This document shows positions 1-9,126 of a DNA stretch of 12,739 nucleotides, piece after piece. The stretch comes from Saccoglossus kowalevskii (taxonomy: Eukaryota > Hemichordata > Enteropneusta > Harrimaniidae). The first letter of the stretch is position 1. Each line of letters opens with the position of its first letter. The position numbers and the translations under genes were made by a program. The notes under the pieces were generated by a model that was not told the origin of the DNA, did not search any database, and saw nothing but the letters and a program-made list of their open reading frames with translations. The stretch spans positions 147,949-160,687 of the forward strand of contig NW_003121425.1 of NCBI RefSeq assembly GCF_000003605.2, in the 5' to 3' direction.

Positions 1-401
1 GATTTTAAGAGCAATATTTGTTACGTGTCAATACTTTTGCATTCATCACACCCCCGGAAACAGCTGTGCTACCGTCCACAAAATTCACCATATGTGTATA
101 CGTAACAATACGTAACATCAGATCCCATATTTAAATAATGTTTCCATATTCATTGTTTAAGCGTTGCACTAGAGACTGACGAGACAAAACCCTTACATAC
201 AAACAGGTAAACAAATATTTTTTATCTTACACTTATAAACTATATAAATTATTTGGCAGTATTGACATTTGTCATAAGTAGTAATGAATTTGATTCGTTG
301 ACTTGATTCAAATATGTTTAGTTCTTTTTTTCAAAATGAAACGCATACCCACTTACAGCTCAGATGCGAGGCGGTGTCTTCATTATTCATCGGGATAGTG
401 T
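1..401. other. AT-rich stretch with no recognised gene
   Basis: Both strands are broken by frequent stops, and no domain, RNA gene or splice-flanked exon was recognised. The stretch before about 400 shows no clear match to the repeat units further right. It is best read as intergenic or intronic DNA to the left of the repeat array. Confidence 0.5.
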
Positions 402-490
402 ACGAAAACCCGCGAATACAGCAATTGCCGCCAGAACTAAGAATATATCTTACACTGGCAGATGTTCTGTGGAGAATGAATTTTTCGAAA
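402..490 (+). repeat. Detached fragment of the array's long repeat unit
   Basis: This segment, from ACGAAAACCCGCGAATACAG to the run after GATGTTCTGTGGAGAATG, matches the internal parts of the long unit at about 1517-1605 and 3571-3660. It is more diverged than those two are from each other. In the long units this sequence lies about 1 kb downstream of the ATGAGTTCAA anchor. Here it lies directly upstream of the anchor at 499, so the left edge of the array is rearranged or carries an internal deletion. Confidence 0.8.
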
Positions 491-498
491 GAGTTGTT

Positions 499-2180
499 AT
501 GAGTTCAACTTCTACAAATTTACTAAGTTTTCCCCCACTGAACACCAACGCTCGAAGTATTTCGAGGGGCGTATTTCTAGCTGACAAACAAAAACCATAA
601 ACGCATGCTTTTTTTGGTTCATTTAGCCACCTTCAAAAACCTAATATTACAGGTAAGAACGAAAAAAATCCGTCGAGAATAGAACGGTAGATGGTACTTC
701 GATATTTATTTTAGGGTTGGGGTAAAGGGATAAAATAAACAGTCATAACAAGTAAGAACATGGCAAGTGAGCTACTATCGTAGCTGATGTTTACAGCGGG
801 CACAAAAAAACGATTATCGAAACATCGGACACGGTAGTATGCTTTTTGTAGATACAAAAACATTATTGTAACATTTGGAAGAAGCCTAGCACGAGCTGAG
901 AACGAATAAGCAACAGTAATTGTAAATTCAGTTGATTAGTAGTAGTTTTGTTTTAGTTCCATGGGTGTGCGTCGACTATAATGAACATTGCTTCACACTG
1001 GCCGCTCTCTCTAATGAAAATCCGTGTTGAAAAAAGTAATTGCATTGTACGCAAGTGAAGGGACAAGTGTTTTGTTTTGTAAAAGCACTAAACCACCCTA
1101 GACGCAATATTTTAGTTCATCTCCCTTGTCAAAAAATTATCTCAATGGCATCTGGCATGTTGCTTTCTTAACCCGACACCGTGACGTGTACTATGGACTT
1201 CCTGTTTATGTGATAAAAACATTCTAAAAAAGCATACTGATTCTGGTTTTATCGACGTTCACTTGAAAAAAAAATATGTTCAGTTGCGCTCAGTTGAGTA
1301 CTTGAGTAAAAGCGAAGAGATATCTTCTACATTATCTTCGGTAAATAACAGCTTCAATGGAATGTAAAATTTATAACTTGTAGAAATACAGGCTGTAATC
1401 TGCGACGACGGACAGCGGGTACAAGATATTTACATACACCTAACTTTCATGGTGTCAACAAGGTGTTTATGACGCATAACTAGCATTTGAAGGCTAAATA
1501 TCTATCAGCCACGAAACGAAAACCCGCGAGTACAGCAATTGCCGCCATAACTGAGAATAATTCCTACACTGGCAGATGTTCTGTGGAGAATGCACTTTCC
1601 GAAGGAAACTCTAAAAATATACATTGAACTGAAGCCGGTGATGGGAGATGATTCAGAAAAGACTCTATGCACTACATGCGATTAGCGGGATTTCTTGGTA
1701 AATCAACAACAATGTTATTTAACAATTCTTTTGTAATATAGTTTTGTAAATTAAATAGTTTGAAACGTATTATTACGGTGTGTTTATTGTCTTTCCTTAC
1801 CATCACCATTACCTGACCTGATGTTAGTTTTCATCTCACATCAGTCAGGACGTGGTGCATTGATTGTATCAGACCCTTCCTATGTCACTTTATTCACACA
1901 AGCAGTCAACCGATGTAACCCCCAGCTGCATTCCGTCCGCCTTATTACAAAAGTTACAAACTAAAATATTAAAATTCAAAAAGGTCAGCCAATCGCTGCA
2001 GTCGTTGGCACGATCACGTGATTACCAGGGATGTGTCTCACCTTCCTTTTTTACATTACGCCTAGGGTGTATTGTGTAACGGAGTGAACTGATTGTACCA
2101 AGCATTCTGACACAGCGAAATACATTGGTAATCGTGCCAACAGGTTGGTACGGTTTATTATCTGTTTTTGTTTGTTTGTT
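499..2180 (+). repeat. Long tandem repeat unit, copy 1 (1682 bases)
   Basis: It runs from the anchor ATGAGTTCAACTTCTACAAA at 499 to the base before the next anchor at 2181. From about 500 onward it aligns with 2552-4248 at an almost constant offset of 2053 bases, with only scattered substitutions and one-base or few-base indels. Short frames inside it are open on both strands but do not resemble a known protein, and no transposase or reverse transcriptase was recognised. It could be a satellite-like unit or a segmentally duplicated non-autonomous element. No terminal inverted repeat or target duplication was identified. Confidence 0.9.
1812..1849. repeat. Imperfect hairpin inside long unit copy 1
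   Basis: CCTGACCTGATGT (1812-1824) and ACATCAGTCAGG (1838-1849) are inverted complements except for one extra base, with a loop of 13 bases. The same hairpin is kept in the second long copy at 3866-3903. A hairpin like this can mark the end of a rolling-circle element, but the other end signals were not found. Confidence 0.6.
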
Positions 2181-2246
2181 ATGAGTTCAACTTCTACAAA
2201 TGTACTAAGTTTTCCCCCACTGAACACCAACGCTCGAAGTATTTCG
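1936..2246 (+). repeat. 311-base repeat, first copy (end part of long unit)
   Basis: The segment beginning TCCGCCTTATTACAAAAGTT is followed at an offset of exactly 311 bases by a near-identical copy starting at 2247. A third copy starts at about 3990. Each carries the CACGTG-containing palindrome-like TCACGTGA and ends with the ATGAGTTCAA anchor region. The 311-base period is the long unit minus about 1371 bases. Confidence 0.85.
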
Positions 2247-2491
2247 TCCGCCCTATTACAAAAGTTACAAACTAATATATCAAATTCAATAGGCGATCAA
2301 CCAATCGCTGCAGTCGTTAGCATGATCACGTGATTACCAGGGATGTGTCTCACCTTCCTTTTTTCATTACGCCATGGGTGTATTGTGTAACGGAGTGAAC
2401 TGATTGTACCAAACATTCTGACACAGCGAAATACATTGGTAATCGTGCCAACAGGTTGGTACGGTTTATTATCTGTTTTTGTTTGTTTGTT
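2181..2491 (+). repeat. Short repeat unit (311 bases), deletion derivative
   Basis: It starts at the anchor like the long unit but jumps from GAAGTATTTCG straight to TCCGCCCTATTAC, skipping the roughly 1.37 kb present in the long units. The two sides share a short TTCG/TCCG similarity at the junction, which suggests a microhomology-type deletion or unequal recombination. It is followed at once by the 60-base duplication. Confidence 0.85.
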
Positions 2492-2611
2492 ATGAGTTCA
2501 ACTTCTACAAATGTACTAAGTTTTCCCCCACTGAACACCAACGCTCGAAGTATGAGTTCAACTTCTACAAATGTACTAAGTTTTCCCCCACTGAACACCA
2601 ACGCTCGAAGT
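2492..2611 (+). repeat. Tandem duplication of 60 bases
   Basis: The 60 bases from 2492 to 2551 are repeated at 2552-2611 with no difference that I can see. The segment runs from the ATGAGTTCAA anchor to CGCTCGAAGT. The period is a multiple of three, so open frames on both strands stay open across it. That is a property of the length and not evidence of coding. Confidence 0.93.
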
Positions 2612-4248
2612 ATTTCGAGGGGCGTATTTCTAGCTGACAAACAAAAACCATAAACGCATGCTTTTTTTGGTTCATTTAGCCACCTTCAAAAACCTAATAT
2701 TACAGGTAAGAACGAAAAAAATCCGTCGAGAATAGAACGGTAGATAGTACTTCGATATTTATTTTAGGGTTGGGGTAAAAGGATAAAATAAACAGTCATA
2801 ACAAGTAAGAACATGGCAAGTGAGTTACTATCGTAGCTGATGTTTACAGCGGGCACAAAAAAACGATTATCGAAACATCGGACACGGTAGTATGCTTTTT
2901 GTAGGTACAAAAACATTATTGTAACATTTGGAAGAAACCTAGCACGAGCTGAGAACGAATAAGCAACAGTAATTGTAAATTCAGTTGATTAGTAGTAGTT
3001 TTGTTTTAGTTCCATGGGTGTGCGTCGACTATAATGAACATTGCTTCACACTGGCCGCTCTCTCTAATGAAAATCCGTGTTGAAAAAAGTAATTGCATTG
3101 TACGCAAGTGGAGGGACAAGTGTTTTGTTTTGTAAAAGCACTAAACCACCCTAGACGCAATATTTTAGTTCATCTCCGTTGTCAAAAAATTATCTCAATG
3201 GCATCTGGCATGTTGCTTTCGTAACCCGACACCGTGACGTGTACTATGGACTTCCTGTTTATGTGATAAAAACATTCTAAAAAAGCATACTGATTCTGGT
3301 TTTATCGACGTTCACTTGAAAAAAAAAATATGTTCAGTTGCGCTCAGTTGAGTACTTGAGTAAAAGCGAAGAGATATCTTCTACATTATCTTCGGTAAAT
3401 AACAGCTTCAATGGAATGTAAAATTTATAACTTGTAGAAATACAGGCTGTAATCTGCGACGACGGACAGCGGGTACAAGATATTTACATACACCTAACTC
3501 TCATGGTGTCAACACAGGTGTTTATGACGCATAACTAGCATTTGAAGGCTAAATATCTATCAGCCACGAAACGAAAACCCGCGAGTACAGCAATTGCCGC
3601 CATAACTGAGAATAATTCATACACTGGCAGATGTTCTGTGGAGAATGAACTTTCCGAAGGAAACTCTAAAAATATACATTGAACTGAAGCCGTTGATGGG
3701 CATGATTCAGAAGAGACTCTATGCACTACATGCGATCAACGGGATTTCTTGGTACATCAACAACAATGTTATTTAACAATTCTTTTGTAATATAGTTTTG
3801 TAAATTAAATAGTTTGAAACGTAATATTACGGTGTGTTTATTGTCTTTCCATATCATCACCATTACCTGACCTGATGTTAGTTTTCATCTCACATCAGTC
3901 AGGACGTGGTGCATAGATTGTATCAGACCCTTCCTGTGTCACTTTATTCACACACGCAGTCAACCGATGTAACCCCTAGCTGCATCCCGTCCGCCCTATT
4001 ACAAAAGTTACAAACTAATATATTAAAATTCATTAGGCGATCAACCAATCACTGCAGTCGTTGGCACAATCACGTGATTACCAGGGACGTGTCTCACCTT
4101 TCTTTTTTCATTACGCCATGGATGTATTGTGTAACGGAGTGAACTGATTGTACCAAGCATTCTGACAGAGAAATACATTGTTTGTATTTCCTCACTTGGT
4201 AATCGTGCCAACAGGTTGGTACATTTTATTATCTGTTTTTTGTTTGTT
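2552..4248 (+). repeat. Long tandem repeat unit, copy 2 (1697 bases)
   Basis: It is collinear with 499-2180 over its whole length. Differences include isolated substitutions, for example CGTAATATTACG at about 3822 against CGTATTATTACG in copy 1, and small indels near the end such as an extra TTTGTATTTCCTCAC-like insertion before the anchor. The hairpin at 3866-3903 is conserved. The high similarity implies a recent duplication or gene-conversion-like homogenisation. Confidence 0.9.
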
Positions 4249-4440
4249 ATGAGTTCAATCTCTACAAATGTACGTTTTCTCCCACTGAACACCAACGCTC
4301 GAAATATTTCGAGGGGCGTATTTCCGGCTGATTCTGCTTCTATCGATGGTCAATTGAAAAAATTATGTTCATCATTTTACTCAACATTTCTTTCGCGGAA
4401 CTATATACGAGTATTTTTCTTGTTTTAAACACATTCTCTC
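4249..4440 (+). repeat. Truncated, diverged copy ending the array
   Basis: It begins with the anchor (ATGAGTTCAATCTCTACAAA) and the GAGGGGCGTATTTC segment. It then jumps to sequence like the unit's interior at about 1236-1310 (CTGATTCTG, TATCGA, a run of A, then ATGTTCA). About 600 bases of the unit are therefore missing. Its substitutions are clearly more frequent than between the two long copies, so it is probably an older edge copy. Confidence 0.75.
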
Positions 4441-4470
4441 CCGACTTTTAGCAAGATTTAATTTAGTTGT

Positions 4471-4617
4471 TAGAGAGGGACTTTGCAACATCCCAATGCA
4501 CTTCCCTAGACGCGTTGTAGACGCAATAAAATTACATACGTGGTGACAGTTACAGTAAGTCTCAGAAGTATTGGGGCAGCCAATTTACAAACTCGCTAGC
4601 GAATTGGCTAACTGCTT
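4471..4617 (+). repeat. Left inverted arm of the foldback element
   Basis: It runs from the AGAGAGGGACTTTGC region to GGCTAACTGCTTG. It contains the uninterrupted GGTGACAGTTACAGTAAG, which gives the pre-insertion state of the matching site in the right arm. Confidence 0.78.
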
Positions 4618-4968
4618 GGGTTTTGACTGAACAGTTGGCTTTCAAATCTCGCTGGCGCCGTCTTGTGGTCACGCCCACTCTGTATAACAGCAGGGGACGG
4701 TCGTCATACTTTAGGAGCTAATCAGCCACAGTTGGATGACGATTTCGCTTTCGCCAGGGAAAGGGTTTTATGTGTAATGAGGTATTCGTATACAAGGGAT
4801 TGACCACACAAAAAAGATTTTGTTAGCGGTTGGCTAATGTTACCCGACGGGTCATTTATATGTGAAAGTTTGAAATTTTCTTCCTGATTTGTAGGAAACA
4901 TCAACTTGTCTCTTTATTCAGTTTCAAGCAGTGTTCAAGAAGGCTACTCGCATATAGTAAATATCGGC

Positions 4969-5232
4969 AAGCAGTTAGCCAATTCGCTAGCGAGTTTGCA
5001 AATTGGCTGCCCCAATACTTCTGAGACTTGCTGTAATCAAAACATCAGACAAGGAATGCCTTGGTGTTTGGCCTCGAGGAACGAGGGGTAGTTGGACTAT
5101 TCAATTGCTTTGGTCCGGTGTTTTGATTAATTAACTGTCACCACATAGTCTTGTATGTAACTTTATTGCGTCTACAACAGTCATTGGAGCGTCTAAGGAA
5201 GTGCCTGGGGATGTTGCAAAAGTCTCTCGGTA
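4969..5232 (-). repeat. Right inverted arm of the foldback element
   Basis: It is the inverted complement of the left arm, starting at CAAGCAGTTAGCCAATTCGC and ending near TTGCAAAAGTCTCTC. Relative to the left arm it carries one insertion of about 97 bases and short insertions near 5144-5150 and 5179-5190. Confidence 0.78.
5034..5130. mobile_element. Small MITE-like element nested in the right arm
   Basis: It is bounded by perfect 11-base inverted repeats, TAATCAAAACA (5034-5044) and TGTTTTGATTA (5119-5129), with weaker pairing for a further 8 bases. The left arm shows the empty site as CTGTAACTGTCACC. The filled site reads GCTGTAA, then the insert, then TAACTGTCACC, consistent with a TAA or TA target duplication. 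It is too short to code for a protein, so it is a non-autonomous DNA transposon remnant. Confidence 0.75.
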
Positions 5233-5239
5233 ATTACCT

Positions 5240-6389
5240 ACCTATCGGGTGCGGGAGTTAGGTGTATGTATGCGCTCTCTGTAACCATTGTTAGCTCAAA
5301 CAAAGCAGTGTACAACTTATTTTGTTGTTTTATTTCTATGCAGGATATCACTTTTGTTTTGGTCTTTGGCTTACTCTATAATGATAACGTACAAAAAAAA
5401 AAAAGAATTGACAGTACATGCAGACTCGATTTTAGATTTTTTTGTGACATTTGAGCCAGGAGCTGCTTACATGGATATAATTACCGAAAACATGTTTGTT
5501 CAGTAATGCGAGTTAGGCTGCATGTGAATAACATTTGCTTTATTTGAACTAAGCTGACATACCAAATAAATAAACTTTACAGTGTGTACAATTGTAGTTA
5601 AATTTAATTTTACTTATTTATTAAAATCCCCTTGCTCCCTTTCATTATAAGTCTTAACATATGTATTAAAAACTCAAATTTGTGCAATGTATAATTTGGC
5701 AATGGCTGATTCCTTTCTCATTACATTGAAGAATATTAGTATATGAAGAGTCAACTAGTTTCTTTTTCAGGATTGGATTTTGAATCATGCTGTTGGACTA
5801 AGTCACATTACAAGGGCCTAGCATCGCTTCTGAAGACATTCACAATATAACAGTTTAAAGTCAACTTACTAGATTGTGTAATTACTGTTCTCATATTAAC
5901 ATAGTATACACATGAGTAAGTTCTAGGTTTCACTCGGTAACTTGCAACATATAACACACATTGTTTCTAACCCAACCGATATCTTTAAGGACATTGGTAA
6001 TGGTTTTAAAAATAAAATGGCTTTAGTTGGTTGTCTTCATTCATTCAGGCTAATTCCTTTACTTTCCATCAGGATATGGTACATTTCAGTAACAAACACA
6101 TTTTTAACCACATCTATTGCAACAAAACGTGTAATTCTATTGTCCTTTTGCAGATTTGTGTTCTTGTTTTCCCTTCTTTTAGCTGGCATTTACCATATAC
6201 AATAAAATGTTGGATAACCAACTTATGATTTTGGGCATAAATCATACTTTTGAAACATATGGTAATGTGTGGCACTGTTCTCATTAATACCAATTTGAAA
6301 GTTATTTTGCAATATCACAGTAAATTGATTCCATAAACTAGTAAGTTAAAAATTCATGAAGAGTATTATGTAACATTTGGCTATCACAA
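5240..6389. other. AT-rich stretch with no supported gene
   Basis: No known domain was recognised. A run of 12 A lies near 5392, and AATAAATAAA at 5565-5574 could be a polyadenylation signal for an unseen plus-strand transcript. Two short exon-like frames were noticed. One is plus-strand at 5771-5850, after a TTCTTTTTCAG acceptor. The other is minus-strand at about 6200-6330, after a CTTACTAG acceptor. Neither matches a family I know. Confidence 0.4.
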
Positions 6390-6635
6390 TCAAATATAAA
6401 ATTGATGAAACTTCTGGTCTTCATCACCCAGTTTGTACTTAATGTAGATGACAACATACATGAATATTTTCTTCTCAAATTCAAATGCACAATACATTAA
6501 TTGTGTGATAAGCTCAACATTTGAGTAGTTCCATCCAAGGGTTTCTATTAGCCATTTTTCAATTATGGATGTTATGATTCTCGACAATGTTTCTGTGAGA
6601 GATGCAAAGCTAGCAGAACCATTGTTGAAATCCAT
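6390..6635 (-). CDS. Unrecognised minus-strand open frame, possible first exon
   Basis: The frame has 81 codons from an ATG in a fair start context (AATCATGG) to a TAA-type stop. Its composition is protein-like, with acidic, aromatic and hydrophobic residues alternating, for example ETLGWNYSNVEL near residues 34-45 and a hydrophobic run MYVVIYI near residues 60-66. I recognise no family. The start lies about 60 bases from the heat-shock-element-like cluster and an ACTTCCG (ETS-type) motif, which would suit a promoter shared with a divergent transcript. A possible splice donor lies inside (CTGG|GTGATG near codon 70), so the last dozen codons may be intron. Because the region is AT-rich and one open frame of 81 codons can arise by chance, coding status is uncertain. 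Confidence 0.3.
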   Translation of the reverse strand: MDFNNGSASFASLTETLSRIITSIIEKWLIETLGWNYSNVELITQLMYCAFEFEKKIFMYVVIYIKYKLGDEDQKFHQFYI

Positions 6636-6696
6636 GATTGTACGACTGATCAACGAATTGTCGCATACGACTTATTTACCACTTCCGTGTCACTGA

Positions 6697-6830
6697 GAAT
6701 GTTCTAGTACCGTACTGTATGGGTGGGATATTCTAGATGTTTTTTAGAAACTGGTTGAGTAGGTAATAGAACACTGTAGAAGGCAATATAAGGTAATGGA
6801 ACGTTCTAGAAATTTATAGTAAATTCCAGA
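6697..6830. promoter_or_regulatory. Cluster of heat-shock-element-like modules
   Basis: Heat shock factor binds inverted GAA units spaced by two bases. A perfect three-unit site lies at 6799-6811 (GAAcgTTCtaGAA). Imperfect three-unit sites lie at 6697-6709 (GAAtgTTCtaGTA), 6726-6738 (GGAtaTTCtaGAT) and 6769-6781 (GAAcaCTGtaGAA), with a further TTCCAGAC at about 6823-6830. A TATA box follows 45-50 bases downstream on the plus strand. The cluster could drive a plus-strand transcript, the minus-strand frame ending at 6390, or both. It could also be the upstream part of a solitary LTR, but no matching ends or target duplication were found. Confidence 0.5.
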
Positions 6831-6876
6831 CTCATTATGTATGCTGATGTAATGGTCTATTTATAGACAGTGTGGG

Positions 6877-6884
6877 TATATATA
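6877..6884 (+). promoter_or_regulatory. Candidate TATA box downstream of the HSE-like cluster
   Basis: GGGTATATATATGGGAG carries TATATATA. Initiator-like TCAG motifs lie about 20 and 30 bases further on (TTCAGCA near 6894 and GTTCAGATC near 6904). Together with the upstream GAA/TTC modules this resembles an inducible core promoter. No convincing coding sequence follows within the next kilobase, so the product, if any, is unknown. Confidence 0.4.
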
Positions 6885-6904
6885 TGGGAGTTGTTCAGCA
6901 CTGA

Positions 6905-8857
6905 GTTCAGATCGGAGATCTCGTTGAATTGTATTGGAGTTTAAGTATCTAGTTATTGGAGTAGTGAAGTTTTACCACGTTATTGTACTTGATGTTTACA
7001 GAGTATAATAATACCAGTACCAGTTGAAACCTCATCTGTTGGCTCCGTGTTCGCATGTTATCATCGCCGCCAGGGAAGTCCTTATGTTACTGTTGCCATT
7101 TTGGTATTTGAAGCATCACACCTGTACTATACCAATTACGGTAATATTACGTTGCGTGTGACAAGAATGAAGCCTATAGATAATTTATTGTTCGTGACTT
7201 GTTTCAAGATGATATCAGGTCTGATGTACCCAATGTAGTTGAAGACTTTCCGTTAACATGTCTATTGTCATATTAGGATTGCTTGAAACGGGGTGAGCTA
7301 ATGACAATTTACGGAGATAAAGTAATTTTGTACATCATGGTTTAGATTGTTTGTTAAATTGTCGGATATTTCTTCAACAATCAATAAATCAATTGGAGAA
7401 TAGGTACCATCGCATTTCAACAAGTCTACAAGTCTTTTGTATACAGTTCGTGGTTACTGAAGGATTTCAGATGTAACACTTCTGTTTAGTGGATATTTGT
7501 GAAAAATTGACTAGAATACTATGACGCCATGTTGAAAACTGATAATCTTTATTCATGACCTATCAATGACATAACATTGATTAACAAATGAACATCGTTA
7601 CAAGCATGAATACATACATTATTTCATCCCTTCTGAGTTTGTCACTGAGCGCTGCCTGCATTCGAAATGACAAGACCATGCTTTGACACGTGGAAAATTC
7701 AAATGTATTCAAAATATGACCAATGAGTGGAGTTTATTTGAAAAGACCATTCAGCAAATGAGGCTTATTGGTCATATCACTCAACATCCAATCGTATTCG
7801 ATGAACGCAGATGAGCTTTACTAATTTGAATCTCAAAGAGCATTCTAATGCAAATTTGAAGTGGCACAATCTCACACACAACAGTCACTAAAAATCTCTT
7901 GCAATTTAATTGTTTTATGCATGGGGTGCGTGGTATAAGCCGTTAATCGCAACTCGTTGTCGTGCGTTTACAACTATAAAGGCCACAGTTTTTGTCAGCA
8001 TCTTGTAAACACACGAGACCGAAGGCCATATATGTGATCTTAAGTAAACAATTATGATACATTATTATATGGTTATATCAACAATAGAATAAATGTTGTG
8101 ACGGGTCAGAATAACTATTGATACAAAGAAATACAAAGGAAATCTGAAAGACACCAATTACTATATTACGTTAATTTATTTTGTAACGCAGAAAGTATGA
8201 CACCAGGCAGATATGAAGTCACCGTGCGTTCTTTTAATTTCCAATATGAGCAACTATGTCTATGAAAGTTAACACGACTGAAACCTAAATACATACAATA
8301 AATAGACAAGATTAATACAAAGTAAACGGAGGTATGGAGATCATAATTCCATGTAGAAACCATGATATCAAATACATTTAACTACTATGTAAGTACTGAA
8401 TGTACGAACTACACAATAAACTGTATCATGCCTCTCAATAGAGACACATAGAGACTTCTTTTTCTTGCATAAATATAAATAAATAACATCTAAATTGTGA
8501 TAAATGCGAGTTGCAGAATTAATATTGCACTAGAATAAAGCGTATATAAACGCACTCCAACCAGTACAATTCAGCGACGCCCTATAATTACAGAATTTCT
8601 TTTTGCACGCAAACACCTACAATAATTTAGAACAAATAAATAAGTCGTGATAACGGCTAAACTTGAATCAAGATAACCATGTGCACATTTAAACAATGCC
8701 ACGAATTCTGGCCTGTTCTCATTTAGAAAAACAACTACAATTCCACAAATGTATACACAAATACAATTAGTAAAATGAATAATTCATAATAAGTTTAAGT
8801 ATCCCGAGTCACTAATTACCACGATGAACAGGTGAAATAGGCTTTCAACATTGTTCC
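6905..8857. other. Long AT-rich stretch with no recognised gene
   Basis: Frames on both strands are short and show no known domain. A plus-strand frame at about 7047-7238 lacks an ATG at its start and is not supported. TATATAAA at 8543-8550 is TATA-box-like but has no identified transcript. The rest appears to be ordinary intergenic or intronic DNA. Confidence 0.4.
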
Positions 8858-9114
8858 GTGCAAACAATTGGTATACGTGACGTACACGCTCCTACTCATG
8901 TTTTACAAGTTAACAAAATATACAATATTTACACTAAATTTGCTACAAAATACGTTTCAAATATTAGCTATCATCTTACCAAAAGTGAATTCATAAACGT
9001 GGAAAGTGGTTCGATTGAAAATACTGCACGAGTTGTCATCCCTCAATGGTTTCAAAGTAATGTTCATGCCTCAAATCTCAGTGAACAACTGACGAATGTC
9101 AAGTTAAGCACCAC

Positions 9115-9126
9115 TGCGCATGCGCG
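9115..9126. promoter_or_regulatory. Perfect NRF1-type palindrome
   Basis: TGCGCATGCGCG matches the animal NRF1 consensus YGCGCAYGCGCR. In this AT-rich, CpG-poor surrounding it stands out. In animals such sites usually lie near transcription starts of housekeeping genes. No first exon was identified beside it on either strand. Confidence 0.4.

Larger units (their letters stand above)
4471..5232. mobile_element. Foldback-type non-autonomous element with long inverted arms
   Basis: The left arm (4471-4617) and right arm (4969-5232) are inverted complements around a centre of about 350 bases. Inner parts pair very well, for example GGGGCAGCCAATTTACAAAC on the left with its complement at 4993-5015. 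Outer parts pair with several small indels, down to the GCAACATCCC / GGGATGTTGC pair. No transposase is encoded in the centre, so any movement would rely on proteins made elsewhere. The right arm is longer because a smaller element is inserted in it. The exact ends and the target duplication are not resolved. Confidence 0.8.

Noticed and set aside
2145-2653. Open frames on both strands across the anchor repeats, such as MSSTSTNVLSFPPLN on the plus strand
   Set aside because: They are short and open on both strands, are disrupted differently in each copy, and match no family I know. They follow from the repeat and its 60-base period.
3823-3831. TAATATTAC, identical to the replication-origin nonamer of circular single-stranded DNA viruses; also at 7142-7150
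   Set aside because: It is a short AT-rich palindrome with no clear stem-loop around it and no Rep-like gene nearby. The first long repeat copy has a different base in it.
5771-5850. Exon-like frame after a TTCTTTTTCAG acceptor, reading GLDFESCCWTKSHYK and then on to a stop
   Set aside because: No upstream exon joins it in frame and no family is recognised. One acceptor-like site is not enough.
6688-7163. Possible solitary LTR from TGTCAC to GTGACA around the HSE-like cluster
   Set aside because: The flanking bases show no target-site duplication, and no primer-binding site or polypurine tract was found. The promoter-like content alone does not prove an LTR.
7047-7238. Plus-strand frame downstream of the TATA box
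   Set aside because: Its first codon is GTG rather than ATG, and no domain or splice support was found.
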